Assembly: GCA_958403205.1 (NCBI GenBank)
Contig: CATXWM010000025.1
Span: 1 to 28,855, forward strand
DNA from: an uncultured Collinsella sp.
Lineage (GTDB): Bacteria; Actinomycetota; Coriobacteriia; Coriobacteriales; Coriobacteriaceae
Length of the DNA stretch: 28,855 nt
Reading direction: 5' to 3'
Part shown: one piece after another, positions 16,401-24,535 of the stretch
Layout of the letters: each line of letters opens with the position of its first letter
Position numbering within the stretch: position 1 is the stretch's first letter
Program-made: the position numbers and the translations under genes
The notes under the pieces: model-generated
What the model was told of the DNA's origin: nothing
Databases searched by the model: none
The model's input: the letters and a program-made list of their open reading frames with translations, nothing else

Positions 16401-16415
16401 TTTCGTCATACGAAA
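16401..16415. promoter_or_regulatory. Candidate operator of the toxin-antitoxin pair
   Basis: TTTCGT-cat-ACGAAA is a perfect 6-bp inverted repeat just upstream of the pair. TTGGCG (16386-16391) and TACGAA (16409-16414), 17 bp apart, may be the promoter. A ribbon-helix-helix antitoxin would plausibly bind such a site. Confidence 0.4.
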
Positions 16416-16440
16416 TTGGGTAAGATGGAGGAGAAGATGC

Positions 16441-16708
16441 ATGGATGTTGAGATCCATCCCAACGCCAAAAAAACACTTGACGGAAAAGAAAGTGCTTAG
16501 TGCCTGGTTCGCGGTTACTGAGTGCATTCGCCGCGAGTCGGAGGACGAGCCGCCGAGATGGCTTGCCATTGGATGGCTTCCAGATGGTCGAAGTATGGAA
16601 CTTGTTGCAGTCGAACTAATTCGTGGATGGCTCATTATTCATGCCCTGTCTCCGGTTCAGAAGAAATTTTGGCAAGAGATCGAGCAAGCTCGGCAGAGGG
16701 GTCGATGA
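16441..16708 (+). pseudogene. Putative small toxin, frame broken at an A7 run
   Basis: ATG 16441, 9 nt after GGAGG, begins MDVEIHPNAKK, which fits small actinobacterial BrnT-like proteins as I remember them. It then hits a stop at 16498-16500 because of the A7 run at 16468-16474. With A6 it would continue into HLTEKKVLSAW... HALSPVQKKFW to the stop at 16706-16708 (about 88 aa). The second half is also readable from ATG 16445 as MLRSIPTPKK, but with poorer ribosome-site spacing and an atypical N-terminus. The gene overlaps the antitoxin start. The toxin role is inferred from family resemblance and context. Confidence 0.6.
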
Positions 16709-16992
16709 TGAGCAAGGCGTATACGGCTGCCAATGGTCAGGTTGTAACGGATGAAATGATTGACGCGTGGTGCGAGTCGTACGAGCATGGCGGGTTTCCG
16801 GACGGCGAGCATACCGTTGGGGGGATCGTGCACGGGCGGCCTCCGCTCTCAAGCGAAGGGACGGCAACGCTATCGGTCAAGATTCCCCTAGGGATGAAGG
16901 AGGCGATTCGTCGTCGGGCGGCGGCTGAAGGAATGACGCCAAGTGAGTTTGCCCGTGCAGCCTTGAGCGAAAAACTTCTTGCGGTGGGTTGA
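16708..16992 (+). CDS. Ribbon-helix-helix antitoxin-like protein
   Basis: The 94-aa product has an N-terminal region (MIDAWCESYEHGGFPDGEHTVG) typical of CopG-like antitoxins of actinobacteria and a C-terminal ribbon-helix-helix domain (TATLSVKIPLGMKEAIRRRA, about 52-71). The start is ATG 16708 rather than 16705, because GAGGGG lies 6 nt before it. It would neutralise the upstream toxin and repress the pair. Confidence 0.75.
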   Translation: MSKAYTAANGQVVTDEMIDAWCESYEHGGFPDGEHTVGGIVHGRPPLSSEGTATLSVKIPLGMKEAIRRRAAAEGMTPSEFARAALSEKLLAVG

Positions 16993-17067
16993 TGTCTCTA
17001 ACGTGCTGTTCTATAGGGTCGGCCTTGTGGCTGGCGCCGTGCTCAAAAACTTTTTTCAAATTCTCGG

Positions 17068-17095
17068 TTGACCGGAGCGCGTCCTTGGTTATACT
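17068..17095 (+). promoter_or_regulatory. tRNA-Phe promoter
   Basis: TTGACC (17068-17073) and TATACT (17090-17095) are 16 bp apart, 32 bp upstream of the mature tRNA. Confidence 0.85.
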
Positions 17096-17127
17096 AATCA
17101 AGCCTTGAAACAAGGCACACCTCAAAT

Positions 17128-17182
<55 letters not shown>

Positions 17183-17200
<18 letters not shown>

Positions 17201-17438
17201 CCTTGAATTGACTAGGACCTCTGCAAAGGGGTCCTTTTCTTTTATGTGGACCATGCACGGAATCGAACCCCGTGAGGGCGCGGAGCTGAGGAAACGCGCA
17301 AGCGTTTTCCAGCGTAGCTCGCAAGGCGCGCAGGCGCCGCAGCGGTCCGTCCGCGCAGCGCGCGGACGCGATTCCCTTCCCCGCCACCTTGAATTGACTA
17401 GGACCTCTGCAAAGGGGTCCTTTTCTTTTATGTGGACC
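17183..17438. repeat. Duplicated tRNA-Phe 3' end with intervening element
   Basis: Copies 17183-17252 and 17369-17438 are an exact 70-bp direct repeat (period 186) of the tRNA 3' end and terminator. The 116-bp segment between them starts with 13 nt (17259-17271) antisense to the T-arm (17177-17189). It contains the stem 17348-17356 with 17360-17368 and a hairpin around GCGTTTTCC. No gene is present. Confidence 0.9.
17214..17244 (+). terminator. tRNA-Phe terminator
   Basis: The stem AGGACCTC/GGGGTCCT (17214-17221 with 17228-17235) is followed by a T-rich tract. An identical copy lies at 17400-17430. Confidence 0.85.
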
Positions 17439-17440
17439 CG

Positions 17441-17488
17441 CGGAAAGCGCATCCCATTATTGAGCGAAAGAATGGAATGCGCTTTCCG
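17441..17488. repeat. Imperfect 18-bp hairpin upstream of the GH5 gene
   Basis: Arms 17441-17458 and 17471-17488 pair 12 + 5 bp around one mismatch. No T-tract follows, so a terminator is unlikely; it may be a regulatory or repeat structure. Confidence 0.65.
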
Positions 17489-17575
17489 GCGCCTGCCCTC
17501 GGCGTGTATGCGCATCTCGGTACGTCATCTTGACCCCGCTCGCCCCAGACATTCCTCCCGCTTTTGCGCCACTTT

Positions 17576-17615
17576 ACAGACCGTTCGGTCGTCTGTCCGC
17601 ACGCGCGGGTATACT
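17576..17615 (+). promoter_or_regulatory. Candidate promoter and operator of the GH5 gene
   Basis: TATACT (17610-17615) is a good -10; the -35 is weak. The palindrome GACCGTTCGGTC (17579-17590) lies in the -35 region and resembles TetR-type operators in its ACCG...CGGT core. Confidence 0.35.
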
Positions 17616-17680
17616 CAAAACGATACTTTTCCTATGCAATACGATGCAGGTTTGGCCTGCACGATCCGAAGGGGGCAGTG

Positions 17681-18742
17681 ATGGAGAGGATACTCGGCGT
17701 TAATCTCTCTGGCTGGTTTATTCCCGAGCCTTGGGTGACCCCGTCGCTATACGCGGCGACCGGTGCATCCAACGCGGCCGAGCTGCAGGAGGCCATGGGC
17801 ACCGCCGCCTATAACGAGCGCATGCGCCGTCATTACGAGACGTTTGTGAGTGAGGACGATTTTCGCCGCATGGCGCAGATCGGTCTCAATGCCGTGCGTC
17901 TGCCGGTGCCCTGGTATGCCTTTGGTTCGCAGGAGTCCGATGCGTCCTACATCTCGGTTGTCGACTACATCGACCGTGCAATTGAGTGGGCTGCCAAGTA
18001 CGACATCCGCGTGCTGCTCGATCTGGCGACGGTGCCCGGTGGCCAGGGCGATTCCAACGATTCGCCCACCACGCCGGAGGCTGTTGCCGAGTGGCATTCG
18101 TCCACCAACGGCCGTCATGTCGCACTCGACGTGCTCGAGCGCTTGGCCGATCGCTACGGCGAGGCCGAGAGCCTGCTGGGCATTGAGCTGCTGGACACGC
18201 CGCAGATGAGCGTCCGCAAGAGCCTCTTTACCATGACGGATGGAATTCCGGCCCACTACTTGCGCAATTTCTATCGCGATGCCTACGAGCTCGTCCGTTC
18301 GTATATGCCCGAGGATAAGATCGTCGTCTTCTCGTCTTCGGGGCATCCCAGCGAGTGGAAGCATTTTATGCGCGGTGCCAAGTACAAGAACGTCTACATG
18401 GACCTTCACCTGTACCATTACCGCGACGAGTATGCGCTCGACATCACGAGCCCCCGCGGGCTGACGACGGCGATTTCGCGTAACAAGCGCGAGCTTAAAG
18501 AAGCGATCTCGACTGGGTTCCCCGTGCTGGTGGGCGAATGGTCGGGCGCGGCGATCTTTGCCAACTCGTCGGTTACGCCCGAGGGCCGCAATGCCTACGA
18601 GCGCGTGTTTATCGCCAACCAGCTGGCTTCGTTTGCGCCGGCTGCCGGTTGGTTCTTCCAAACGTGGAAGACCGAGAAGCGCATTGCAGCATGGGACGCC
18701 CGCGCGGCACTCGGTACGCTCGAGCGCGGCATGATTGAATAG
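17681..18742 (+). CDS. Glycoside hydrolase family 5-like protein lacking the acid/base Glu
   Basis: The 353-aa protein has the (beta/alpha)8 hydrolase pattern of GH5 exo-1,3-beta-glucanase-like enzymes: GVNLSGWFIPEPWVTPSL at the N-terminus, LNAVRLPVPWYAF, VLLDLATVPGGQG, DLHLYHYRD and the nucleophile motif VGEWSGA (E286). The usual acid/base motif (L-N-E-P) reads LLDTP (171-174 region), so T173 replaces the Glu. It has no signal peptide, so it acts in the cytosol, perhaps on imported oligosaccharides or as a binding protein. ATG 17681 follows a G-rich ribosome binding site. It overlaps no neighbour and leads closely into rsmI (6-nt gap). Confidence 0.8.
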   Translation: MERILGVNLSGWFIPEPWVTPSLYAATGASNAAELQEAMGTAAYNERMRRHYETFVSEDDFRRMAQIGLNAVRLPVPWYAFGSQESDASYISVVDYIDRAIEWAAKYDIRVLLDLATVPGGQGDSNDSPTTPEAVAEWHSSTNGRHVALDVLERLADRYGEAESLLGIELLDTPQMSVRKSLFTMTDGIPAHYLRNFYRDAYELVRSYMPEDKIVVFSSSGHPSEWKHFMRGAKYKNVYMDLHLYHYRDEYALDITSPRGLTTAISRNKRELKEAISTGFPVLVGEWSGAAIFANSSVTPEGRNAYERVFIANQLASFAPAAGWFFQTWKTEKRIAAWDARAALGTLERGMIE

Positions 18743-18748
18743 GTTGAT

Positions 18749-19627
18749 ATGACGCAAAACAGCGCCCATACGGGCAAACTCTATGTGGTCGGCACGCCCA
18801 TCGGCAACCTGGGCGACCTGTCCCCGCGCGTTGGCGAGGCCTTTGCCGCCGCCGATGCCATTTGCTGCGAAGACACGCGTGTGACGTCAAAGCTGCTGAT
18901 GCACCTGGGCATTTCCAAGCCGCTTGTCCGTTGCGACGAGAATGTGATCGCCAGTCGCGCCGCCGGCCTGGTCGACCGCCTGCTGGCGGGGGAGACCCTC
19001 GCCTTTGCCTCGGACGCCGGCATGCCGAGTGTGTCCGACCCCGGCCAGGTGCTGGTCGAGGCAGCGCGTGAGGCCGATGTGCCCGTAGAAGTTATTCCCG
19101 GGCCCTCTGCTTGCGTCACGGCGCTCGTTTCGTCCGGCATTCCCTGCGAGCATTTTTTCTTCGAGGGCTTTTTGGACCGAAAGCACGGCGACCGCGTGCG
19201 CCGTTTGCAGCGCCTTGCCGTAGTACCCGGCGCGCTCATCTTCTACGAGTCTCCACATCGCATCGTGGCGACGCTCGAGGCCGTGGCGGAGGTCTTTCCC
19301 CAGCGTGAGGTTGCCGTCTGCCGCGAACTCACCAAGCTGCACGAGGAGGTCTTGCGCGGGCCCGCTGCCCAGCTCGCCGAGGAGCTGCGTGCTCGCGGCG
19401 AGGTAAAGGGCGAGATTGCGCTGGTCATCGCGCCGCCGAGCGAGGACGAGGAGGCTGGCATCGTACCGGTTGGCGCCGCGGCAGCGGATCCCGACGAGGC
19501 CCTGCGCGAGGATATCCGCGCCGCGCTCGAGGAGGGGGAGCCCGCCTCTGCGGTGGCCAAGCGCCTGTCTCAGAAGTATTCGCGCCGCAAGCGCGATGTC
19601 TATGCCATGGTGCTCGATATGCAATAG
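18749..19627 (+). CDS. rsmI: 16S rRNA (cytidine1402-2'-O)-methyltransferase RsmI
   Basis: RsmI methylates the ribose of C1402 in 16S rRNA using S-adenosylmethionine. The 292-aa protein has the tetrapyrrole-methylase-type fold with GTPIGNLGDL (near residue 16), CCEDTR, the SDAGMPSVSDPG loop (near 87-98), IPGPSA, and FFEGFLDRK and YESPHR blocks, all specific to RsmI. The C-terminus (SVAKRLSQKYSRRKRDVY, approximately) is basic and typical. It lies 6 nt after the GH5 gene and is probably co-transcribed with it. Confidence 0.95.
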   Translation: MTQNSAHTGKLYVVGTPIGNLGDLSPRVGEAFAAADAICCEDTRVTSKLLMHLGISKPLVRCDENVIASRAAGLVDRLLAGETLAFASDAGMPSVSDPGQVLVEAAREADVPVEVIPGPSACVTALVSSGIPCEHFFFEGFLDRKHGDRVRRLQRLAVVPGALIFYESPHRIVATLEAVAEVFPQREVAVCRELTKLHEEVLRGPAAQLAEELRARGEVKGEIALVIAPPSEDEEAGIVPVGAAAADPDEALREDIRAALEEGEPASAVAKRLSQKYSRRKRDVYAMVLDMQ

Positions 19628-19696
19628 ATGGAGGATATCCAGCCCTTGCGCTAGAATCATCCCCTGTATGCAACGTTTTTCTGGAGGACAAACCCC

Positions 19697-21298
19697 ATGG
19701 ATCAAAGCAAGCCTTCGTTCTTTATCACGACGCCCATCTACTACGTCAACGCCGATCCGCACCTGGGCACGGCTTATTCCACCATCATCGCCGACGTTCA
19801 GGCTCGCTATCGCCGCTCCGCTGGCTACAACGTTAAGTTCCTGACCGGCATGGACGAGCACGGCGAGAAGGTCGCCGAGGCCGCAGCCAAGCATGGCATG
19901 ACGCCGCAGGAGTGGACCGACAGCCAGGCTCCGCACTTCAAGGAGCTTTGGAGCAAGCTCGAGATTTCCAACGATGACTTCATTCGCACCACCGAGCCGC
20001 GCCAGCATCATGCCGTGCAGTACCTGTGGGAGCGCATGAAGGAGTCCGGTTACCTGTATAAGGGCAGCTACGACGGCTGGTATTGCGTGCCTGACGAGAC
20101 CTACTTCACCGATACGCAGGTCCAGAAGGGCGACGAGGAGTACGGCAGCGTCGGCCAGCACCTGTGCCCCGACTGCCACCGTCCACTTGAGCGCGTGCAG
20201 GAGGAGTCCTACTTCTTTAAGCTTTCCGCCTTCCAGGACAAGCTGCTCAAGCTTTACGACGAGCACCCCGACTTTGTCGAGCCTGCGTTCCGCATGAACG
20301 AGGTGCGCAGCTTTGTCGAGGGCGGTCTTAACGACCTTTCCGTGAGCCGCACGAGCTTTGACTGGGGCATTCAGGTCCCGTTTGACGAGGGCCACGTGAC
20401 CTACGTGTGGTTCGATGCACTGCTCAACTATATGACGGCCGTCGGCTACGGCGTCGACACCGACGAGGCGCGTACCGAGCTGGCCTATCGTTGGCCCGCG
20501 CAGTTCCACATCGTGGGTAAGGACATCATCCGCTTCCACTGCGTCATTTGGCCTGCCATGCTCATGGCCATCGGCGAGGCCCTGCCCGAGCACGTCTTTG
20601 CCCACGGCTTCCTGACCGTGCGCAATGCCGAGACCGGCAAGGCCGAGAAGATGTCCAAGAGCCGCGGCAACGCCATCGCTCCGCAGGACGTTATCGACAT
20701 GCTGGGCGTCGAGGGCTATCGCTACTACTTCATGACTGACGTCGTTCCCGGCACCGACGGCGCCATCAGCTTCGATCGCATGGAGCAGGTCTACAACGCC
20801 GACCTGGCCAACAGCTGGGGCAACCTCATCTCGCGTTCGCTCAACATGAGCGGCAAGTACTTTGACGGCTGCGCGCCCGCCAAGCCCGCATCGTTCGATG
20901 CGTTCGACAACCCGCTGGCAAAGATCGCCGATGGTCTGGTCGAGCGCTACATGGCCAAGATGGACGTGCTCGATTACGGCGGAGCCAAGGATGAGGTCAT
21001 GGAACTCATCCACGCCGCCAACCACTACATCGAGGACTCCGAGCCCTGGGCGCTTGCCAAGGACGAGGCCAAGGCTGACGAGCTGGCGTTTGTGATCTAC
21101 AACCTGCTCGAGGCCATCCGCATTGCCGCTCACCTGCTGATGCCGCTCATGCCTCAGACTTCCGTCGAGGCCCTGCGCCGCCTGTCCTGTGAGAACGAGG
21201 CCGCGAGCGACGACCTCAAGGGCATTTGCGCTTGGGGCCTGCTTGCCGGTGGTCAGCCCGTTGAGAAGGGTGAGCCGCTGTTCCCGCGTCTGGGCTAA
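19697..21298 (+). CDS. metG: Methionyl-tRNA synthetase
   Basis: This class I enzyme charges tRNA-Met. The 533-aa protein has the HIGH-like motif PHLGTAYST (near 22-30), a single zinc knuckle (CPDC with an upstream Cys), the catalytic KMSKS (318-322) and the anticodon-binding helical domain (about 390-520). The C-terminal Trbp111 dimerisation domain found in many homologues is absent. The ATG is preceded by GGAGG. A TAGAAT at 19652-19657 may be its -10. Confidence 0.97.
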   Translation: MDQSKPSFFITTPIYYVNADPHLGTAYSTIIADVQARYRRSAGYNVKFLTGMDEHGEKVAEAAAKHGMTPQEWTDSQAPHFKELWSKLEISNDDFIRTTEPRQHHAVQYLWERMKESGYLYKGSYDGWYCVPDETYFTDTQVQKGDEEYGSVGQHLCPDCHRPLERVQEESYFFKLSAFQDKLLKLYDEHPDFVEPAFRMNEVRSFVEGGLNDLSVSRTSFDWGIQVPFDEGHVTYVWFDALLNYMTAVGYGVDTDEARTELAYRWPAQFHIVGKDIIRFHCVIWPAMLMAIGEALPEHVFAHGFLTVRNAETGKAEKMSKSRGNAIAPQDVIDMLGVEGYRYYFMTDVVPGTDGAISFDRMEQVYNADLANSWGNLISRSLNMSGKYFDGCAPAKPASFDAFDNPLAKIADGLVERYMAKMDVLDYGGAKDEVMELIHAANHYIEDSEPWALAKDEAKADELAFVIYNLLEAIRIAAHLLMPLMPQTSVEALRRLSCENEAASDDLKGICAWGLLAGGQPVEKGEPLFPRLG

Positions 21299-21337
21299 GA
21301 CGCCGCGCCATATCGGCAATTTGCTGTTTAGATGTAA

Positions 21338-21367
21338 GGGCATGGCCGCAACGGTCCATGCCCTTTT
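21338..21367 (+). terminator. metG terminator
   Basis: The stem GGGCATGG/CCATGCCC (21338-21345 with 21356-21363) is followed by TTTT. Confidence 0.82.
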
Positions 21368-21403
21368 GTTTCAAGACGCCGCCATCATGCTAAGGAGGCA
21401 ACC

Positions 21404-22264
21404 ATGACAACTTCGCCTTTGGCAAACCCCACGGCCACCAGGGAGCTGCTGGAGGAGTTTGGCCTTGCGACCAAGCATCGCCTGGGCCAGAACTTTCTAA
21501 TCGACAATCATGTGATCGAGCGTATCTGCGAGCTTTCCGAGCTCACGGGCGATGAGCGCGTGCTCGAGGTTGGCCCGGGCGTTGGTACGCTCACGCTTGC
21601 GCTGCTGCAGGAAGCGGCGTGCGTCACGTCGATCGAAGCAGATCCCGAGCTCGAGCCGGTGCTCGACGCCCACGCCGCCGACTATGCCAACTTCCGCTTT
21701 ATCATGGGCGACGCGCTTAAGGTGGGCCCGGAGCAGATTGAGCAGGCTGTCGGCGGCGAGCCGACGGTGTTTGTCGCGAACCTGCCCTATAACGTGGCGG
21801 CGACGATCATCCTGCAGTTCTTCCAGACGATGCCGGCGCTCAAGCGTGCCGTCGTCATGGTGCAAAAGGAGGTTGCCGATCGCATTGCCGCAGTGCCGGG
21901 CAACAAGACCTATGGCGGCTATACGGCAAAGCTCGGCCTGTATGCGCAGGTGACGGGTCGCTTTGAGGTGCCGCCGCGTTGCTTTATGCCGGCGCCGCAC
22001 GTGGACTCGGCTGTCGTGCGTATCGACCGTGTTGGCGGCGTGGTGCCCGAAGGACTCGATCGCGACTTTGTGGCTCGCGTGATTGACGCCGCATTTGCTC
22101 AGCGTCGCAAGACCATCCGTAATTCCATGAGCGCCAACGGCTTTGCCAAGGACGTGCTCGATGCCGCCTTTGAGGCTTGCGGTATCGCGCCCACTACGCG
22201 CGCCGAGACGCTTGATGTTGCCGACTTTGTCCGCCTGGCCCAGGAGCTAATCCATGATGCCTAA
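21404..22264 (+). CDS. rsmA: 16S rRNA adenine-N6,N6-dimethyltransferase RsmA (KsgA)
   Basis: RsmA dimethylates two adjacent adenosines near the 3' end of 16S rRNA during 30S maturation. The 286-aa protein has LGQNFLID (near 29-36), VLEVGPGVGTLT (SAM binding), NLPYNV (catalytic motif) and the PPRCFMPAPHVDSAVV block. All are intact. The ATG follows AAGGAGG. The last 11 bp overlap tatD, so the two are translationally coupled. Confidence 0.97.
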   Translation: MTTSPLANPTATRELLEEFGLATKHRLGQNFLIDNHVIERICELSELTGDERVLEVGPGVGTLTLALLQEAACVTSIEADPELEPVLDAHAADYANFRFIMGDALKVGPEQIEQAVGGEPTVFVANLPYNVAATIILQFFQTMPALKRAVVMVQKEVADRIAAVPGNKTYGGYTAKLGLYAQVTGRFEVPPRCFMPAPHVDSAVVRIDRVGGVVPEGLDRDFVARVIDAAFAQRRKTIRNSMSANGFAKDVLDAAFEACGIAPTTRAETLDVADFVRLAQELIHDA

Positions 22265-23171
22265 TGCCGCACGCGTGACGTTTACCAAGAAAAAGAAGAC
22301 GGTCGCCTGCCCCGTGCCCTTGGCACCGCTTGCCGACACGCATGCGCATCTGCTTTCGTTTTGGGGCAAAGAAGTGCCCGAGACGCTCGTGCGCGCCAAA
22401 GCCGCGGGTGTCGACCTGTTGGTGACGATGTTCGACCCCATCGCTGACAAACGCAGTGTGACGGACTATAGCGATTGGCTCGTGCGCGAAATTCTGCCGA
22501 TGCAGGATATCCCGCAGATCAAGTATCTTGCCGGCGTGCATCCGTATGGCGTGCCGGACTATACCGATGACGTTCACGCACAGGTCGTTGCCGCACTCGA
22601 TGACCCCTTATGCGCCGGTATTGGCGAAATCGGCCTGGACTATCACATGGACTATGACGACGATATCGCGCCGGCACCCCATAACGTGCAGATTGACTGC
22701 ATGGCACGTCAGCTCGAAGTTGCCGTGCGCCGCAATGTGCCGGTGGAGCTGCACCTGCGGCACGAGGATTCGGACGGGGAGCGCACCTCGCACGTTGATG
22801 CGTACAACGTACTGCGCGAGGTGGGTGTGCCCCAGGCTGGTTGTGTGCTGCACTGCTTTGGCGAGGACCGCGCCACGATGGAGCGCTTTGTGGAGCTGGG
22901 CTGCTATATCGCCTATGGTGGTGCGGCCACCTTTAAGCGCAACGACGACGTGCGCGAGGCATTTGCGGCAACCCCACTCGATCGAATTTTGTTCGAGACG
23001 GATTGCCCGTATATGGCTCCGGAGCCCATCCGCGGTCTTGAATGCGAGCCCGCAATGATCTCCATTACGGCAAACGCGCTGGTTAACGACCGTGTCGATC
23101 GCACTGGTGAGGATGCCAAAACAATCGCGCAAGCCGCTTGGGAAAATGCTCGCAAACTTTTTCAAAAATAG
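22254..23171 (+). CDS. tatD: TatD family metal-dependent hydrolase
   Basis: This is a TIM-barrel DNase-type enzyme with metal ligands visible as ADTHAHL (HxH), GIGEIGLDYH (Glu), LHLRH, CVLHCF and FETDCPYMAP (final Asp). The 305-aa protein is slightly longer than typical because of an N-terminal basic stretch (KKKKT). AGGAG lies 7 nt before ATG 22254; ATG 22257 is a possible alternative. Its link to rsmA is common in actinobacteria. Confidence 0.92.
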   Translation: MMPNAARVTFTKKKKTVACPVPLAPLADTHAHLLSFWGKEVPETLVRAKAAGVDLLVTMFDPIADKRSVTDYSDWLVREILPMQDIPQIKYLAGVHPYGVPDYTDDVHAQVVAALDDPLCAGIGEIGLDYHMDYDDDIAPAPHNVQIDCMARQLEVAVRRNVPVELHLRHEDSDGERTSHVDAYNVLREVGVPQAGCVLHCFGEDRATMERFVELGCYIAYGGAATFKRNDDVREAFAATPLDRILFETDCPYMAPEPIRGLECEPAMISITANALVNDRVDRTGEDAKTIAQAAWENARKLFQK

Positions 23172-23174
23172 TTC

Positions 23175-23203
23175 TTGCGTTCGTGGTGGCGCTCCGTTAT
23201 TCT
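23175..23203 (+). promoter_or_regulatory. tRNA-Leu promoter
   Basis: TTGCGT (23175-23180) and TATTCT (23198-23203) are 17 bp apart, 11 bp before the mature tRNA. Confidence 0.7.
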
Positions 23204-23214
23204 AATTCCTGCAC

Positions 23215-23298
23215 GCGGGCGTGGCGGAATTGGCAGACGCGTACGGTTCAGGTCCGTATGGGGGCAACCCCATGAAGGTTCAAGTCCTTTCGCCCGCA
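23215..23298 (+). tRNA. tRNA-Leu (CAG)
   Basis: The acceptor stem GCGGGCG/CGCCCGC is perfect, the anticodon is CAG and the long variable arm is typical of leucine tRNA. CCA follows the discriminator A (23299-23301). The T-arm and 3' end are partly duplicated at 23473. Confidence 0.96.
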
Positions 23299-23535
23299 CC
23301 ATTAAATGAAAGAGCTCCCAGCAATGGGGGCTTTTTTGTTATGGGCCCATCACAGGGACTTGAACCTGTGAAGGAGCGAGCGTAAAGAAAACGCGGAGCG
23401 TTTTTAGCGAGCTGGCGAGGACGCCGGCAGGCGGCCGAAGCCGGTGCGGATCCGCGAAGCGGATACGCGGACGTCCTTTCGCCCGCACCATTAAATGAAA
23501 GAGCTCCCAGCAATGGGAGCTTTTTTTGTTATGCA
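23284..23535. repeat. Duplicated tRNA-Leu 3' end with intervening element
   Basis: The tRNA 3' end and terminator (from 23284) recur at 23473 (period 189) with one substitution and one T indel. The segment between starts with 11 nt (23356-23366) antisense to the T-arm (23277-23287). It then has the stem 23388-23394 with 23398-23404 and the stem 23450-23455 with 23459-23464. From about 23381 on it is nearly identical to the tRNA-Arg segment. Confidence 0.9.
23313..23337 (+). terminator. tRNA-Leu terminator, first copy
   Basis: The stem 23313-23320 with 23325-23332 has one G-U pair, a GCAA loop and a run of six T. A second copy (23502-23527) has a perfect stem and seven T. Confidence 0.85.
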
Positions 23536-23590
23536 CGATCTCCTTGGACGGGTATCCTAATGCCAACGTGTGCCTATCAGAGGAGAGACC

Positions 23591-24529
23591 ATGCTGTTGT
23601 CCGGTATCATCGCCGCCCTTACCAGCCTTTTGATTCCCATCATCATCCTGTTGCTGCTGCTTCCCAACGCCTGCTATGTCGTTGAACAGCAGCATGCCGT
23701 GATCATCGAGCGTCTGGGCAAGTTTAACCGCATCGTCAACGCGGGCTTCCACATGAAGGTGCCCGTGATCGACCGCAAGGCCGCCACGGTGAGTCTGCGC
23801 ACCATGAAAAACGGTTTTGGCATCGACGTTAAGACCCAGGACAACGTGACCATCGGCCTTGAGGTCTCTGCTCAGTACCACGTGAGCTATGACATGGGTG
23901 CTGGCCCGGCGGATTCGGGCATCTACAAGAGCTACTACATGCTGCAGGAGCCCGTCGACCAGATGCGTGACTTCATCACCGACGCCCTGCGCTCTTCCAT
24001 CCCTGTCTACACGCTTGATGAGGTCTTTGCCAAGAAGGATGACATCGCCAAGGACGTTAATGCCACCGTGTCCGAGCAGATGGCTGCCTACGGCTTCACC
24101 CTCGTGTCGACACTCATCACCAAGATCGCACTGCCGACCGAGGTCGAGAACTCCATGAACGACATCAACGCCGCCCAGCGCAAGCGCGCTGCTGCGCAAG
24201 AGCTCGCCGAGGCCGACCGTATCAAGCGTGTCACCGAGGCGACCGCCGAGGCCGAGGCAATGGAAAAGGCGGGCGAGGGCATCGCCAACCAGCGCAAGGC
24301 CATCGCGCTGGGTATCAAGGATTCGCTCGAGATTATCCAGGAGACGGGTGTCGGCAACGACGAGGCCAACCAGCTGTTCATGTTTACGCAGTGGTCCGAG
24401 ATGATGACGGAGTTCGCTCGCACGGGTAAAACCTCGACGGTCGTGCTGCCGAGTGACTTTTCGCAGTCGGCCTCGATGTTCGAGCAGATGCTGACCGCCG
24501 GCAAAGTTCAAAACGATTCGAAGGAGTAA
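23591..24529 (+). CDS. SPFH/stomatin-prohibitin family membrane protein
   Basis: The 312-aa protein has one N-terminal membrane helix (about 5-27) and an SPFH/Band 7 domain (about 30-200, starting at the VEQQHAVIIERLGKFNRI block), followed by a helical, Ala/Glu-rich region (about 195-240). It is the HflC/QmcA type, thought to scaffold membrane microdomains and proteases; the partner is unknown. ATG 23591 follows GAGGAGAG. No NfeD partner is adjacent. rlmH begins 7 nt after it. Confidence 0.88.
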   Translation: MLLSGIIAALTSLLIPIIILLLLLPNACYVVEQQHAVIIERLGKFNRIVNAGFHMKVPVIDRKAATVSLRTMKNGFGIDVKTQDNVTIGLEVSAQYHVSYDMGAGPADSGIYKSYYMLQEPVDQMRDFITDALRSSIPVYTLDEVFAKKDDIAKDVNATVSEQMAAYGFTLVSTLITKIALPTEVENSMNDINAAQRKRAAAQELAEADRIKRVTEATAEAEAMEKAGEGIANQRKAIALGIKDSLEIIQETGVGNDEANQLFMFTQWSEMMTEFARTGKTSTVVLPSDFSQSASMFEQMLTAGKVQNDSKE

Positions 24530-24535
24530 ACGCGC

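Noticed and set aside
18887..21343. 818-aa open frame antisense to rsmI and metG
   Set aside because: Shadow of two clearly recognised genes.
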